64,000 nucleotides of DNA from Streptomyces alfalfae. GTDB lineage: Bacteria; Actinomycetota; Actinomycetes; Streptomycetales; Streptomycetaceae. The notes beneath the pieces were generated by a model. The model worked only from the letters and a program-made list of their open reading frames with translations. It was not told the origin of the DNA and searched no databases. Shown here one piece after another: positions 25,261 to 33,833 of the stretch (position 1 is its first letter; each line of letters opens with the position of its first letter). The stretch spans positions 248,001 to 312,000 of the forward strand of contig NZ_QEXM01000025.1 in the NCBI RefSeq assembly GCF_004127445.1, in the 5' to 3' direction. The position numbers and the translations under genes were made by a program.

Positions 25261-26820
25261 TCACACCGATCGCAGGAGCACCGCCGGCTGTTCGACGCAG
25301 TCCGCCACGTGGCGCAGGAAGCCGCCCGCCGTGCCGCCGTCGCAGACCCGGTGGTCGAAGGTGAGCGACAGCTGGACCACGTGCCGCACCGCCAACTCGC
25401 CCTGGTGCACCCATGGCTTGGGCACGATCCGGCCCACGCCGAGCATGGCGGCCTCGGGGTGGTTGATGATCGGCGTGGAGCCGTCGACCCCGAACACCCC
25501 GTAGTTGTTCAGCGTGAAGGTGCCCCCGGTCAGCTCGCCGGGCGTGAGCGTCCCGGCGCGCGCCTGTTCCGTGAGCCGTATCAGCTCGGCGTTGATCGAG
25601 GCGGTCGTCCGCGCCTGCACGTGCCGCACCACGGGCACGACGAGCCCCCGGTCGGTCTGCGCGGCGAACCCGATGTGGATGTCGGCGAAGCGCCGCACCT
25701 CCCGCTTCTCCATGTCCACGCTGGAGTTCAGCTCGGGGAACCGTGCGAGGGCCGCCGCCGTGATGCGGGCGAACAGCGCGAGCAGCGACACCTTCTGGCC
25801 GTCGCGCTCCGTCGTCGCCGCGTTCATGGCGGTGCGCGCCGCGAGCAGTTCGGTGGCGTCGGCGTCGACCCAGCAGGTGGCCTCGGGTATCTCGCGCCTG
25901 CTGCGGGACATCTTGTCCGCGACGAGGCCCCGGATACCGGTCAGCGAATGCCGGGACTCGATGCCCGCACGCGTCGGCTCCTGACCGGCCGCCACCTGGC
26001 GGCGCGCCTCGGCCGCCCCCAGGCGGATCAGCTCGTCGTCCTCGCGGGCCGCCGCACCGAGCGGCGCGGCGCCGAGCGGAGACGCCCCACGCGTCTCGGC
26101 CGCCGCATCGCTCGTCCGGCGCGGCGCGGCGCCCATCTCGTGTGTGACCGGACCGCTCCCCGCCACGGGTGCCGGCCCCGCCGCGATGGCGGACTCCACG
26201 TCGGCCCGCGTGATCAGCCCGTCCGGCCCGGAGCCCACAAGTCCGCGCAGCTCCACGCCGTGCTCCCGCGCCAGCTTGCGCACCAGCGGGGAGATCACCG
26301 GAACCGGTCCGTCCGCGCGGGCCGGGGCGGCGGCCTCGCGGACGTGGCCGGTCGCCCGTGCCATGTCGGCGGAGGATGCGGACGCCGGGGGAGTCGGCTG
26401 CTGCCCCTGAACGGCGGCCCGGGTGGGCCGCAGCCTCCTGCGGCGGGCCGGGGCGGCTGCCGTGCCGTACCCGACCAGGACGTTGCCGGAGGATTCCTCC
26501 GCCGCCGTCCGCAGCGCGCGCTCGGCGGGCTCCTGCGGGGCAGGCGCCTCGGCGGGCGCGCCCACGGTCGCGGGAGCGCCCACGGCGACGGTCAGCAGCG
26601 GGGCCCCGACGGGCATCTCGCTGCCCTCCTCGCCGAACCGGGCGGTCACCACGCCCCCGTACGGGCAGGGCACCTCGACCATCGCCTTGGCCGTCTCGAC
26701 CTCGACGACCGGCTGGTCCACCGCCACGACGTCCCCGACCCGGACGAGCCAGCGGACGATCTCGGCCTCGGTCAGCCCCTCACCGAGGTCGGGCAGCTTG
26801 AACTCAAGGACCTGCGCCAT
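25261..26820 (-). CDS. bkdC: Branched-chain 2-oxo acid dehydrogenase E2, second copy
   Basis: A 519-residue dihydrolipoyl acyltransferase. The lipoyl domain (about 1-80) has K45 in ETAKAMVEV. The E3-binding domain contains VISPLVRKLAREHGVELRGLVGSGPDG. The catalytic domain ends in FDHRVCDGG with H490. It differs from the first copy in linker composition and has a longer middle insertion with MGAAPRRTSDAAAETRG. ATG 26820 overlaps the E1beta stop (TGATG), so translation is coupled. Last gene of the second operon. Confidence 0.92.
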   Translation of the reverse strand: MAQVLEFKLPDLGEGLTEAEIVRWLVRVGDVVAVDQPVVEVETAKAMVEVPCPYGGVVTARFGEEGSEMPVGAPLLTVAVGAPATVGAPAEAPAPQEPAERALRTAAEESSGNVLVGYGTAAAPARRRRLRPTRAAVQGQQPTPPASASSADMARATGHVREAAAPARADGPVPVISPLVRKLAREHGVELRGLVGSGPDGLITRADVESAIAAGPAPVAGSGPVTHEMGAAPRRTSDAAAETRGASPLGAAPLGAAAREDDELIRLGAAEARRQVAAGQEPTRAGIESRHSLTGIRGLVADKMSRSRREIPEATCWVDADATELLAARTAMNAATTERDGQKVSLLALFARITAAALARFPELNSSVDMEKREVRRFADIHIGFAAQTDRGLVVPVVRHVQARTTASINAELIRLTEQARAGTLTPGELTGGTFTLNNYGVFGVDGSTPIINHPEAAMLGVGRIVPKPWVHQGELAVRHVVQLSLTFDHRVCDGGTAGGFLRHVADCVEQPAVLLRSV

Positions 26821-27836
26821 CAGCTCTCCGCCTCCCACTGCAACCGCGCCACCGCGTCGAGGATCCGGTCGACGCCCGGCAGGTGGTGCTTTTCCAGCAT
26901 CGGCGGCGGATACGGGATGTCGAAGCCCGCGACCCGCAGCACCGGCGCCTCCAGATGGTGGAAGCACCGCTCGGTGACCCGTGCGGCGATCTCTCCCCCG
27001 GGACCGCCGAAGCCGTTCGACTCGTGCACGACCACCGCCCGGCCCGTGCGGCGGACGGACGCGGCGACCGTCTCGTCGTCGAAAGGCACCAGGGAGCGCA
27101 GGTCGACCACTTCGAGGTCCCAGCCCTCGGCACGCGCCGCCTCGGCGGCTTCGAGGCAGACGGGCACGGAGGGGCCGTACGTGATGAGCGTGGCGCTGCG
27201 TCCCGGGCGCCGCACCACGGCGCGTCCTATCGGTTCAACGGGCGAGGGCGCTTCGGGGTTCCAGTCGGCCTTGGACCAGTACAGCCGCTTCGGTTCGAGG
27301 AAGACGACCGGGTCGTCGGAGGCGATGGACGCGCGCAGCAGGCCGTAGGCGTCGGCGACCGTGGCCGGTGTGACGACGTGCAGTCCCGGGGTCGCCATGT
27401 AGTACGCCTCGGAGGAGTCGCTGTGGTGCTCGACGCCGCCGATCCCGCCGCCGTAGGGCACGCGGACGGTGATGGGCAACGGCATGGTGCCGCGGGTGCG
27501 GTTGCGCATCTTCGCCACGTGCGAGAGCAGTTGCTCGAAGGCCGGGTAGGCGAACGCGTCGAACTGCATCTCGACGACGGGCCGCAGACCGTACATCGCC
27601 ATGCCCACGGCCGTCCCGAGGATGCCCGCCTCGGCCAGCGGCGTGTCCGTACAGCGGTCCTCGCCGAACTCCGCCGTGAGTCCGTCGGTGACGCGGAAGA
27701 CCCCGCCGAGCGCGCCGACGTCCTCTCCCAGGACGTGGACGGAGGGGTCCTCGGCCATGGAGTCGCGCAGGGCGCGTCCCAGCGCCTGGGCCATGGTGGC
27801 CGGTTTGGTGGCCGGCTTCGCCGCGACCGTGGTCAT
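26820..27836 (-). CDS. bkdB: 2-oxo acid dehydrogenase E1 beta subunit, second copy
   Basis: A 338-residue E1beta. The same diagnostic segments as in the first copy are seen: VHVLGEDVGALGGVFRVTDGL, DTPLAEAGILGTAVG and PYGGGIGGVEHHSDSSEA. Start ATG 27836 overlaps the E1alpha stop by 4 nt (ATGA), and its own stop overlaps the E2 start. The three genes are thus strictly coupled, unlike the first operon, which has small gaps. Confidence 0.95.
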   Translation of the reverse strand: MTTVAAKPATKPATMAQALGRALRDSMAEDPSVHVLGEDVGALGGVFRVTDGLTAEFGEDRCTDTPLAEAGILGTAVGMAMYGLRPVVEMQFDAFAYPAFEQLLSHVAKMRNRTRGTMPLPITVRVPYGGGIGGVEHHSDSSEAYYMATPGLHVVTPATVADAYGLLRASIASDDPVVFLEPKRLYWSKADWNPEAPSPVEPIGRAVVRRPGRSATLITYGPSVPVCLEAAEAARAEGWDLEVVDLRSLVPFDDETVAASVRRTGRAVVVHESNGFGGPGGEIAARVTERCFHHLEAPVLRVAGFDIPYPPPMLEKHHLPGVDRILDAVARLQWEAES

Positions 27837-28978
27837 CGGGCTTCCTCCCCGGCCTCTTCGGAGGCCGCTTCCAGCTCGGCCCGCAACTGCGCCGCCTGCT
27901 CGCGCAGTTGCGTGGTCTGCTCGGCGTACACGTGCGAGAAGAGGTCCATGGGGTCGAGCACCGGGTCCTGGTTCATGCGGGTGCGCAGGTCGGCGGCCAT
28001 GGCCTCCGCGTCCTCGCCCACCCGCCTCTTCTCGTCGTCGTCCAGGAGCCCCCGCTCCGCCATCTCCCGCTCCAGGAGCAGGATCGGGTCGTGGTCGCGC
28101 CAGGCGTCGACCTCCGCGTCGTGGCGGTAGCGCGTGGCGTCGTCGGCGTTCGTGTGCGCCTCCATGCGGTAGGTGACCGCCTCGACGAGGGTCGGGCCGC
28201 CGCCACGCCGCGCGCGGGACACCGCTTCGCTCAGCACCTCGTGCATCGCCGCCGCGTCGTTCCCGTCCACGAGGCGTCCCGGCATGCCGTAGCCGACGGC
28301 CTTGTGGGCCAGGGACGGGGCCGCGGTCTGCTTGGCGAGCGGCACGGAGATCGCGAAGCCGTTGTTCTGCACGAGGAAGACCACGGGCGCCTGCCACACG
28401 GCGGCGAAATTCAGCGCCTCGTGGAAGTCGCCCTCGCTGGTGCCGCCGTCGCCGACCATGGCCAGCGCCACCACGCCGTCGCCCTTGAGGCGCGCGGCGT
28501 GCGCGAGGCCCACGGCGTGCGGGAGCTGGGTCGCGAGAGGCGTGCTCAGCGGCGCTATGCGGTGTTCCCGCGGGTCGTAGCCGGTGTGCCAGTCGCCTCG
28601 GAGCAGCGTCAGGGCGTGCGCCGGGTCCAGGCCGCGGGCGACCACGGCGAGCGTGTCCCGGTAGCTGGGAAAGAGCCAGTCCCGCTCCTCAAGGGCCAGC
28701 GCGGCGGCCACCTCGCAGGCCTCCTGACCGGTGCTGGAGGGGTAGACCGCGAGCCTGCCCTGCTTCGTCAGGGCCGTGGCCTGAGTGTTGTACCGACGGC
28801 CGCGCACCAGTTCCGCGTACAGCCGGCGCAGCAGCCCGGGATCGGCCTTCGCGGCGGCCTCGGTGCCCAGGACGCGGTACGGCTCCGGGTCCGGCAGCAG
28901 CGGCGCGGGGTCGGTCCTGTGCTGCCAGGCTGGGGGCGGGGTCGGCCGGTAGGCGCCCCGCTGCTCCATGACCGTCAT
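27833..28978 (-). CDS. bkdA: 2-oxo acid dehydrogenase E1 alpha subunit, second copy
   Basis: A 381-residue E1alpha from ATG 28978 behind AGGAGG. The thiamine diphosphate motif is GDGGTSEGD, ending at FLVQNNGFAIS; the flexible loop is YRMEAHTNADDATRYR. It lacks the basic N-terminal tail of the first copy. First gene of the second bkd operon. It is divergent from an Lrp-type regulator, with a palindrome, a PaaR-like half-site pair and a DnaA box in the 190-bp gap. Confidence 0.95.
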   Translation of the reverse strand: MTVMEQRGAYRPTPPPAWQHRTDPAPLLPDPEPYRVLGTEAAAKADPGLLRRLYAELVRGRRYNTQATALTKQGRLAVYPSSTGQEACEVAAALALEERDWLFPSYRDTLAVVARGLDPAHALTLLRGDWHTGYDPREHRIAPLSTPLATQLPHAVGLAHAARLKGDGVVALAMVGDGGTSEGDFHEALNFAAVWQAPVVFLVQNNGFAISVPLAKQTAAPSLAHKAVGYGMPGRLVDGNDAAAMHEVLSEAVSRARRGGGPTLVEAVTYRMEAHTNADDATRYRHDAEVDAWRDHDPILLLEREMAERGLLDDDEKRRVGEDAEAMAADLRTRMNQDPVLDPMDLFSHVYAEQTTQLREQAAQLRAELEAASEEAGEEAR

Positions 28979-29053
28979 GACGGCACCTCCTGAAGGGAAG
29001 CGGTCTCCTCGTGGGAGCGGCAAGGAGGCGCAGAGCTGTGACGCGCCTCACCT

Positions 29054-29067
29054 ACCGATTGTTCGGT
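29054..29067. promoter_or_regulatory. PaaR-like operator, one mismatch, bkd/bkdR gap
   Basis: ACCGATTGTTCGGT fits the ACCGNNCGNNCGGT core except for TG in place of the central CG. It lies about 76 bp before E1alpha and 102 bp before the Lrp gene. Similar sites stand in front of paaN and paaA. Confidence 0.5.
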
Positions 29068-29095
29068 CGCCAGCACATTTTGGCTACAGGCACCT

Positions 29096-29129
29096 CCAGG
29101 CTGTGGACAAACGGTTCTCCACAGCCTGG
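29096..29129. promoter_or_regulatory. Large perfect inverted repeat upstream of bkdR-like gene, with DnaA box
   Basis: CCAGGCTGTGGA (29096-29107) and TCCACAGCCTGG (29118-29129) form perfect 12-bp arms around a 10-nt spacer. They lie 40-73 bp before the Lrp gene start. TGTGGACAA (29102-29110), a perfect DnaA box, overlaps the left arm. This may be the autoregulatory operator or a structured leader. Confidence 0.55.
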
Positions 29130-29168
29130 GATGAACGCAGTACGTCCATGGTAGGGAGGCGGGGGGAC

Positions 29169-29678
29169 ATGGCATCTGAACGAATGGCCGACCGGCCCGA
29201 GAGTGATCGTCCGGAGCCCCAGCCGCCCGAACCCCGCCCCCTGGACGCCATCGACCGGGACATCCTTCAGATCCTGCACACGGACGGTCGCGCGTCGATA
29301 CGTTCCGTGGCCGAGCGCGTCCACGTCTCCCGCGCCAACGCCTACGCGCGCATCAACCGCCTCATCGACGACGGCGTCATCAGGGGTTTCGGGGCGCGCA
29401 TCAACCACGAACGCGCCGGGCAGGGGGCGTCCGCCTACATCACGCTCAAGATCGTCCAGAACACCTGGCGCACGGTCCGCGAACAGTTGCGCGCGCTCCC
29501 CGGCGCGTCACACATCGCACTGGTCAGCGGCGATTTCGACGTACTGCTCCTGGTGCACACGCCGGACAACCGCGCGCTGCGGGAGCTGGTGCTCACCCGG
29601 CTGCAGTCCATCCCCGAAGTCCTCAGCACGCGTACGTTGCTGGTCTTCGAGGAGGACGACCTGGAGCCGGAGAGCTGA
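29169..29678 (+). CDS. bkdR: Lrp/AsnC-family regulator (BkdR-like)
   Basis: A 169-residue regulator from ATG 29169 behind GGGAGG; ATG 29148 is an alternative. The N-terminal HTH is at about residues 24-75 (DRDILQILHTDGRASIRSVAERVHVSRANAYARINRL). The C-terminal ligand-binding RAM-type domain (HIALVSGDFDVLLLVH) follows. It is divergent from the second bkd operon. BkdR of S. coelicolor is an Lrp-type regulator of a bkd operon with this arrangement, so the assignment follows from context. Branched-chain amino acids are the expected effectors. Confidence 0.85.
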   Translation: MASERMADRPESDRPEPQPPEPRPLDAIDRDILQILHTDGRASIRSVAERVHVSRANAYARINRLIDDGVIRGFGARINHERAGQGASAYITLKIVQNTWRTVREQLRALPGASHIALVSGDFDVLLLVHTPDNRALRELVLTRLQSIPEVLSTRTLLVFEEDDLEPES

Positions 29679-29726
29679 CGGACGGCCCAGGGCCGGAGAG
29701 CCGACGGCCGACCCGAATCCGGAAGG

Positions 29727-29766
29727 CACGGGCAGCCGGCGAGCTGACGCCGGCGAGCGGCCCGTG
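29727..29766. terminator. Bidirectional terminator between bkdR-like and tetR genes
   Basis: Outer arms CACGGGC/GCCCGTG (29727-29733, 29760-29766) and inner arms GCCGGCG/CGCCGGC (29735-29741, 29748-29754) form a nested hairpin between convergent genes. Confidence 0.65.
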
Positions 29767-29780
29767 TGGTCGGCGCGTGG

Positions 29781-30374
29781 TCAGCGCGTGGTGCGCAGGC
29801 CCGCGAAGGCCAGCTGCACTACGACGTCGGCGATCTGCTCGCCGTTCGCCGCGCCCCGGCTCTCCGGCCGGTACCACTCCACGATGGAGTTGATCATCCC
29901 GAAGAGCAGCCTGGTGGCCAGGCGCAGCTCGACGTCGGACCGCAGGTCCCCGTCCGCGACGGCCTCCTTCAGCAGCTCGGCCACCTGCTGGTCGAACTCC
30001 CGACGCCGCTCCAGGGCCCACCGCTCGGTGTCGGTGTTGCCGCGCACCCGCAGCAGCAGCGTCACGTACGGCAGTTCGGCGACCAGGACCTCCACCGTGC
30101 GGCGCGTGACGTACTCCAGGCGCTCGACCGCACTGCCCACGCGCGCGTGCTCCTCGGCGAGGATGCCGAAGAGGCCGTCGATCGCCCGGCTCACCGCGCG
30201 GCGCAGCAGCTCCTCCTTGCCCGTCACGTGGTGGTAGATGGAGGACTTGGAGATACCGGCCGCCTTGGAGAGGTGCTCCATGGAGGTGCCGTCGTAGCCC
30301 CGCTCGTTGAAGACCCGGACGGCCACGCTCAGCAGCGTCTCCGGGGTGTAGGTGTCCCGCCGGGCGGTGGTCAT
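29781..30374 (-). CDS. paaR: TetR-family regulator, PaaR-like
   Basis: A 197-residue regulator. The TetR HTH lies at about residues 13-58 (LLSVAVRVFNERGYDGTSMEHLSKAAGISKSSIYHHV). The C-terminal ligand domain has TLLLRVRGNTDTERWALERRREFDQQV. ATG 30374 overlaps the 3-hydroxyacyl-CoA dehydrogenase stop (ATGA). Its place in a phenylacetate locus with ACCGNNCGNNCGGT sites upstream of paaN and paaA supports the PaaR assignment. PaaR repressors respond to phenylacetyl-CoA. The symbol is inferred from context. Confidence 0.85.
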   Translation of the reverse strand: MTTARRDTYTPETLLSVAVRVFNERGYDGTSMEHLSKAAGISKSSIYHHVTGKEELLRRAVSRAIDGLFGILAEEHARVGSAVERLEYVTRRTVEVLVAELPYVTLLLRVRGNTDTERWALERRREFDQQVAELLKEAVADGDLRSDVELRLATRLLFGMINSIVEWYRPESRGAANGEQIADVVVQLAFAGLRTTR

Positions 30375-31882
30375 GAGTGTTCCTCTCGCACGGCCTGGCG
30401 CCGCAGGGCCTGGGACGGGGCGTAGCGCCCCGTGGGGTACTCCTCGTGCAGCGTCTCCAGCGACTCGGCCACGCGGTACGCGGTCAGCCTGCGGCCCCAT
30501 TCGACCGGGCCGAGCGGGTAGTTCACGCCGAGGCGCATGGCGGTGTCGACGTCCTCGGCGTCCGCCACCCCGCGCCCGACGGCGTCCAGGGCGAAGTCCA
30601 CGAGCATCCATACGGTGCGCGCCACGATCATCCCCGGGGCGGACCCGATGACGCTGACCTTCTTGCCGAGCGCCTGGAACAGGCCGATCGCCTCCCGCAG
30701 GCCCTTCTCATCCACCCTGCTCGACGGGGAGAGCGCGATACGGGTCGCTGCTCCGTAGTCGAGCGCGAGGTCGAAGTGGATGGTCGGCTCCACCGCCGCC
30801 GCCATGCCCGAACCGTCGGTCAGGGCCAGCCACGCGCCACTGGGCAGCTCGATGCCGCCGGGGTGGCTGGGCGCGCCCTGCGCGTGCCGGATCTCGATAT
30901 CCGCCTTCTGGATGAGGCCGACCAGCGCCTCGGCGGGGAAGAGGTCGCCGTGCAGGGTGACAGAGCGCGGGGCGTCGGCGGGCTCCGCGGTGTGCGGCTG
31001 CGGGCGCGGGACGTCGTCCCCGTAGGCGTACCAGCCCCGGCCCGACTTGCGTCCCAGGCGTTGTGACTCGACCAGCCGCCGCTGGGCGAGGGAGGGGGTG
31101 AACTTGGGGTCCTGGAAGAACGACTCCCACACCGACCGCGTGACGGCTTCGTTGACGTCCTGGCCGATGAGGTCGGTGAGCTCGAAGGGGCCCATCGTGA
31201 AGCCGCCGCACTCGCGCAGGACCGCGTCGATCGTGGCGGGGTCCGCGACCCGCTCCTCGTACAGGCGCAGGGCCTCGGCGTAGAAGGGCCTGGCGACGCG
31301 GTTCACGATGAAGCCGGGGGTGTCCGCGCTGCGCACCGGTGTCTTGCCCCAGGCCTTCGCCGTCGCGTACGCGCGCGTGGCCGACCGCTCCTCGGTCGCG
31401 AAGCCGCTGACGACCTCGACGAGGGGCAGCAGGGGCGCCGGGTTGAAGAAGTGCAGTCCCACGAAGCGGCCCGGCTCCCGCAGGGCGCCCGCGATGGCGG
31501 TCACGGAGAGGGAGGAGGTGTTGGTGGCCAGCAGGCAGTCCTCGGCGACGATGTCTTCGAGCTGCCGGAACAGCTGCTGCTTGACGTCCAGTCGCTCCAG
31601 TACCGCCTCGATGACCAAGCCGCAGCCGGCGAGCTCCGAGAGGTCGTCGGCCGGGGTGAGCCGGGCGCCCGCGGCGGCGCGGTCCCCGGCCGTGAGCCTG
31701 CCCTTCTCCACGAGGCGGTCGAGGCGGGCCCCGATCGCGTCGGCGGCGGCCCGGGCGCGGCCGGGCGCGGCGTCGTACAGCCGCACGGGGTGGCCCGCCA
31801 CCAGGGCGACCTGTGCGATGCCCTGCCCCATGGTTCCGGTGCCGACCACGGCAACGGCGCTGCTGAGCCTGAGTGCTGTCAT
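30371..31882 (-). CDS. paaH: 3-hydroxyacyl-CoA dehydrogenase, two C-terminal domains (PaaH-like)
   Basis: A 503-residue NAD-dependent enzyme with the Rossmann motif VAVVGTGTMGQGIAQ, catalytic-region TNTSSLSVTAIAG, and FFNPAPLLPLVEVV. There is a first C-terminal domain near residue 190 and a second near 400 (DFALDAVGRGVADAEDVDTAMRLGVNYPLGP). The length of about 500 matches PaaH-type enzymes that oxidise 3-hydroxyadipyl-CoA, rather than the 290-residue beta-oxidation form. ATG 31882 follows GGGAGG. It is coupled to the downstream TetR gene and divergent from paaN. Confidence 0.92.
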   Translation of the reverse strand: MTALRLSSAVAVVGTGTMGQGIAQVALVAGHPVRLYDAAPGRARAAADAIGARLDRLVEKGRLTAGDRAAAGARLTPADDLSELAGCGLVIEAVLERLDVKQQLFRQLEDIVAEDCLLATNTSSLSVTAIAGALREPGRFVGLHFFNPAPLLPLVEVVSGFATEERSATRAYATAKAWGKTPVRSADTPGFIVNRVARPFYAEALRLYEERVADPATIDAVLRECGGFTMGPFELTDLIGQDVNEAVTRSVWESFFQDPKFTPSLAQRRLVESQRLGRKSGRGWYAYGDDVPRPQPHTAEPADAPRSVTLHGDLFPAEALVGLIQKADIEIRHAQGAPSHPGGIELPSGAWLALTDGSGMAAAVEPTIHFDLALDYGAATRIALSPSSRVDEKGLREAIGLFQALGKKVSVIGSAPGMIVARTVWMLVDFALDAVGRGVADAEDVDTAMRLGVNYPLGPVEWGRRLTAYRVAESLETLHEEYPTGRYAPSQALRRQAVREEHS

Positions 31883-31939
31883 GCTCGCGATCCTCCCGCA
31901 CGGTCCGCCGGCCGGCGGTCCTGGGGTGGCGTGAAGAAG

Positions 31940-31948
31940 TTGTCCACA
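31940..31948 (+). promoter_or_regulatory. Perfect DnaA box (TTGTCCACA)
   Basis: TTGTCCACA is the consensus Streptomyces DnaA box. It is in the 3-hydroxyacyl-CoA dehydrogenase/paaN gap, 25 bp from the PaaR-type operator. Confidence 0.6.
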
Positions 31949-31972
31949 GGTTCGACGGACCCTCTTGTCCCG

Positions 31973-31986
31973 ACCGATCGTTCGGT
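31973..31986. promoter_or_regulatory. PaaR-type operator in paaH/paaN divergent gap
   Basis: ACCGATCGTTCGGT matches ACCGNNCGNNCGGT at every fixed base. The motif is the core I recall for the C. glutamicum PaaR site. It lies centrally in the 195-bp divergent gap, and the tetR gene is the second gene of the left operon. Confidence 0.72.
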
Positions 31987-32077
31987 TACTCTAGCTGTGT
32001 CAGACAGTCCCTGCCCACTGTTCCTGCCCAGCTCGCCAGCTCGATGGAGAGCTGACCGACGAGGAGTTGGTCCTGCC

Positions 32078-33769
32078 ATGGCCGCCGAAGTCACCGCGCA
32101 ACAGCTGATCGCGAAGCACCGGCCCACGCTCGATCAGGCGCTTCAGACCATCCGCACGCGCGCGTACTGGTCCCCGCACCCCGAGCACCCCAAGGCCTAT
32201 GGCGAGGACGGCAGCCTGAGCCTGCCCGAGGGCAAGGCCGCCTTCGACGCCCTCCAGGGCACGCGCTTCGAGCTCGACCAGCCCGGCACCGACGACTGGG
32301 TGGGCGGCGAAGTCTCGCCGTACGGACCGGAGCTGGGCATCACCTATCCCCACCCGGACATCGACACCCTGCTGCCGGCGATGCGCGCCGGAATGCGCGC
32401 CTGGCGGGACGCGGGCGCGGAGACGCGCGCGGTGGTCTGCCTGGAGATCCTGGCCCGGATCAGCGCCCGCACCCACGAGTTCGCGCACGCGGTCATGCAC
32501 ACCAGCGGCCAGGCCTTCATGATGGCCTTCCAGGCGGGCGGCCCGCACGCCCAGGACCGAGGCCTCGAAGCGGTCGCGTACGCGTTCGCGGAGCAGACCC
32601 GCACACCCGACACCGCCGACTGGAACAAGCCGCAGGGCAAGCGGGACCCCCTCGCCATGACCAAGCGGTTCACGCCCGTGGGGCGTGGCGTCTCGCTCCT
32701 GATCGGCTGCAACACCTTCCCGACGTGGAACGGCTATCCGGGCCTCTTCGCCTCGCTCGCGACCGGCAACCCCGTCCTGGTGAAGCCGCACCCGCGCGCG
32801 GTGCTGCCGCTCGCCCTGACGGTGCGGATCGCCCGCGACGTCCTCACCGAGGCCGGTTTCGACGCGAACCTCGTGTGCCTGGCCGCCGAGCGGCGGGACG
32901 AGGGCATCGCCAAGACGCTCGCCACCCGCCCCGAGATCAAGATCATCGACTACACCGGATCGTCGGAGTTCGGCGACTGGCTGGAGGCCAACGCCCGCCA
33001 GGCGCAGGTCTACACCGAGAAGGCCGGGGTCAACACGGTCGTCGTCGAGTCGACCGACGACTACAAGGGAATGCTGGCGAACCTCGCCTTCTCCCTGTCG
33101 CTCTACAGCGGCCAGATGTGCACCACCCCGCAGAACCTCCTGATCCCGCGCGACGGCATCCGGACCGACGCGGGGGCCAAGTCCTACGACGAGGTGGTCT
33201 CCGACCTGGCGGCCTCCGTCAGCGGCCTGCTGGGCGACGACGCCCGGGCGAACGGCATCCTGGGCGCCCTGGTCAACCCGGACGTGAAGGCCCGCCTCGA
33301 TGCGGCCTCCGGACTCGGCGAGGTGGCCCTCTCCTCCAAGGAGATCACCAACCCCGACTTCCCGGACGCCGTGGTCCGCACCCCGGTGATCGTCAAGCTG
33401 GACGGCGCGAAGCCCGACGCCGAGGCGGCCTATCTCAGCGAGTGCTTCGGCCCGGTCTCCTTCGCGGTCGCCGTCGACTCGGCGGCGGACGCGGTGCGGC
33501 TGCTCGGCCGGACGGTGCGCGCCAAGGGAGCGATGACCGTGGGCGCGTACACCACGTCGGAGGAGGTCGCCGCGGCCGTCGAGGAGACCTGCCTGGAGGA
33601 GTGCGCCCAGCTGTCGCTGAACCTCACGGGCGGCGTCTATGTGAACCAGACAGCGGCGTTCTCGGACTTCCACGGCTCGGGCGGCAACCCGGCGGCGAAC
33701 GCCGCGCTGTGCGACGGCGCGTTCGTGGCCAACCGCTTCCGTGTGGTGGAGATCCGCAAGGACGCGTGA
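32078..33769 (+). CDS. paaN: Phenylacetate degradation protein PaaN (aldehyde dehydrogenase fold)
   Basis: A 563-residue aldehyde dehydrogenase-family protein of the PaaN type. It has the NAD-binding region NTFPTWNGYPGLFASLATGNPVL, the IDYTGSSEFGDWLE segment and the catalytic nucleophile C348 in GQMCTTPQN. It should oxidise the ring-opened semialdehyde after oxepin hydrolysis, without the fused hydratase domain of E. coli PaaZ. ATG 32078 has GAGGAG upstream. It is a single-gene unit under a PaaR-type site. Confidence 0.9.
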   Translation: MAAEVTAQQLIAKHRPTLDQALQTIRTRAYWSPHPEHPKAYGEDGSLSLPEGKAAFDALQGTRFELDQPGTDDWVGGEVSPYGPELGITYPHPDIDTLLPAMRAGMRAWRDAGAETRAVVCLEILARISARTHEFAHAVMHTSGQAFMMAFQAGGPHAQDRGLEAVAYAFAEQTRTPDTADWNKPQGKRDPLAMTKRFTPVGRGVSLLIGCNTFPTWNGYPGLFASLATGNPVLVKPHPRAVLPLALTVRIARDVLTEAGFDANLVCLAAERRDEGIAKTLATRPEIKIIDYTGSSEFGDWLEANARQAQVYTEKAGVNTVVVESTDDYKGMLANLAFSLSLYSGQMCTTPQNLLIPRDGIRTDAGAKSYDEVVSDLAASVSGLLGDDARANGILGALVNPDVKARLDAASGLGEVALSSKEITNPDFPDAVVRTPVIVKLDGAKPDAEAAYLSECFGPVSFAVAVDSAADAVRLLGRTVRAKGAMTVGAYTTSEEVAAAVEETCLEECAQLSLNLTGGVYVNQTAAFSDFHGSGGNPAANAALCDGAFVANRFRVVEIRKDA

Positions 33770-33779
33770 CGCCGGCGGG

Positions 33780-33807
33780 GTCCGGGCCTCCTTGAGGGGC
33801 CCCGGAC
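33780..33807. terminator. Hairpin after paaN
   Basis: GTCCGGG (33780-33786) pairs with CCCGGAC (33801-33807), and further GC pairs are possible inside. It is located between the convergent paaN and trmH genes. Confidence 0.45.
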
Positions 33808-33833
33808 TCCGTGAGGCCCGGTGGCGGGCGGGT

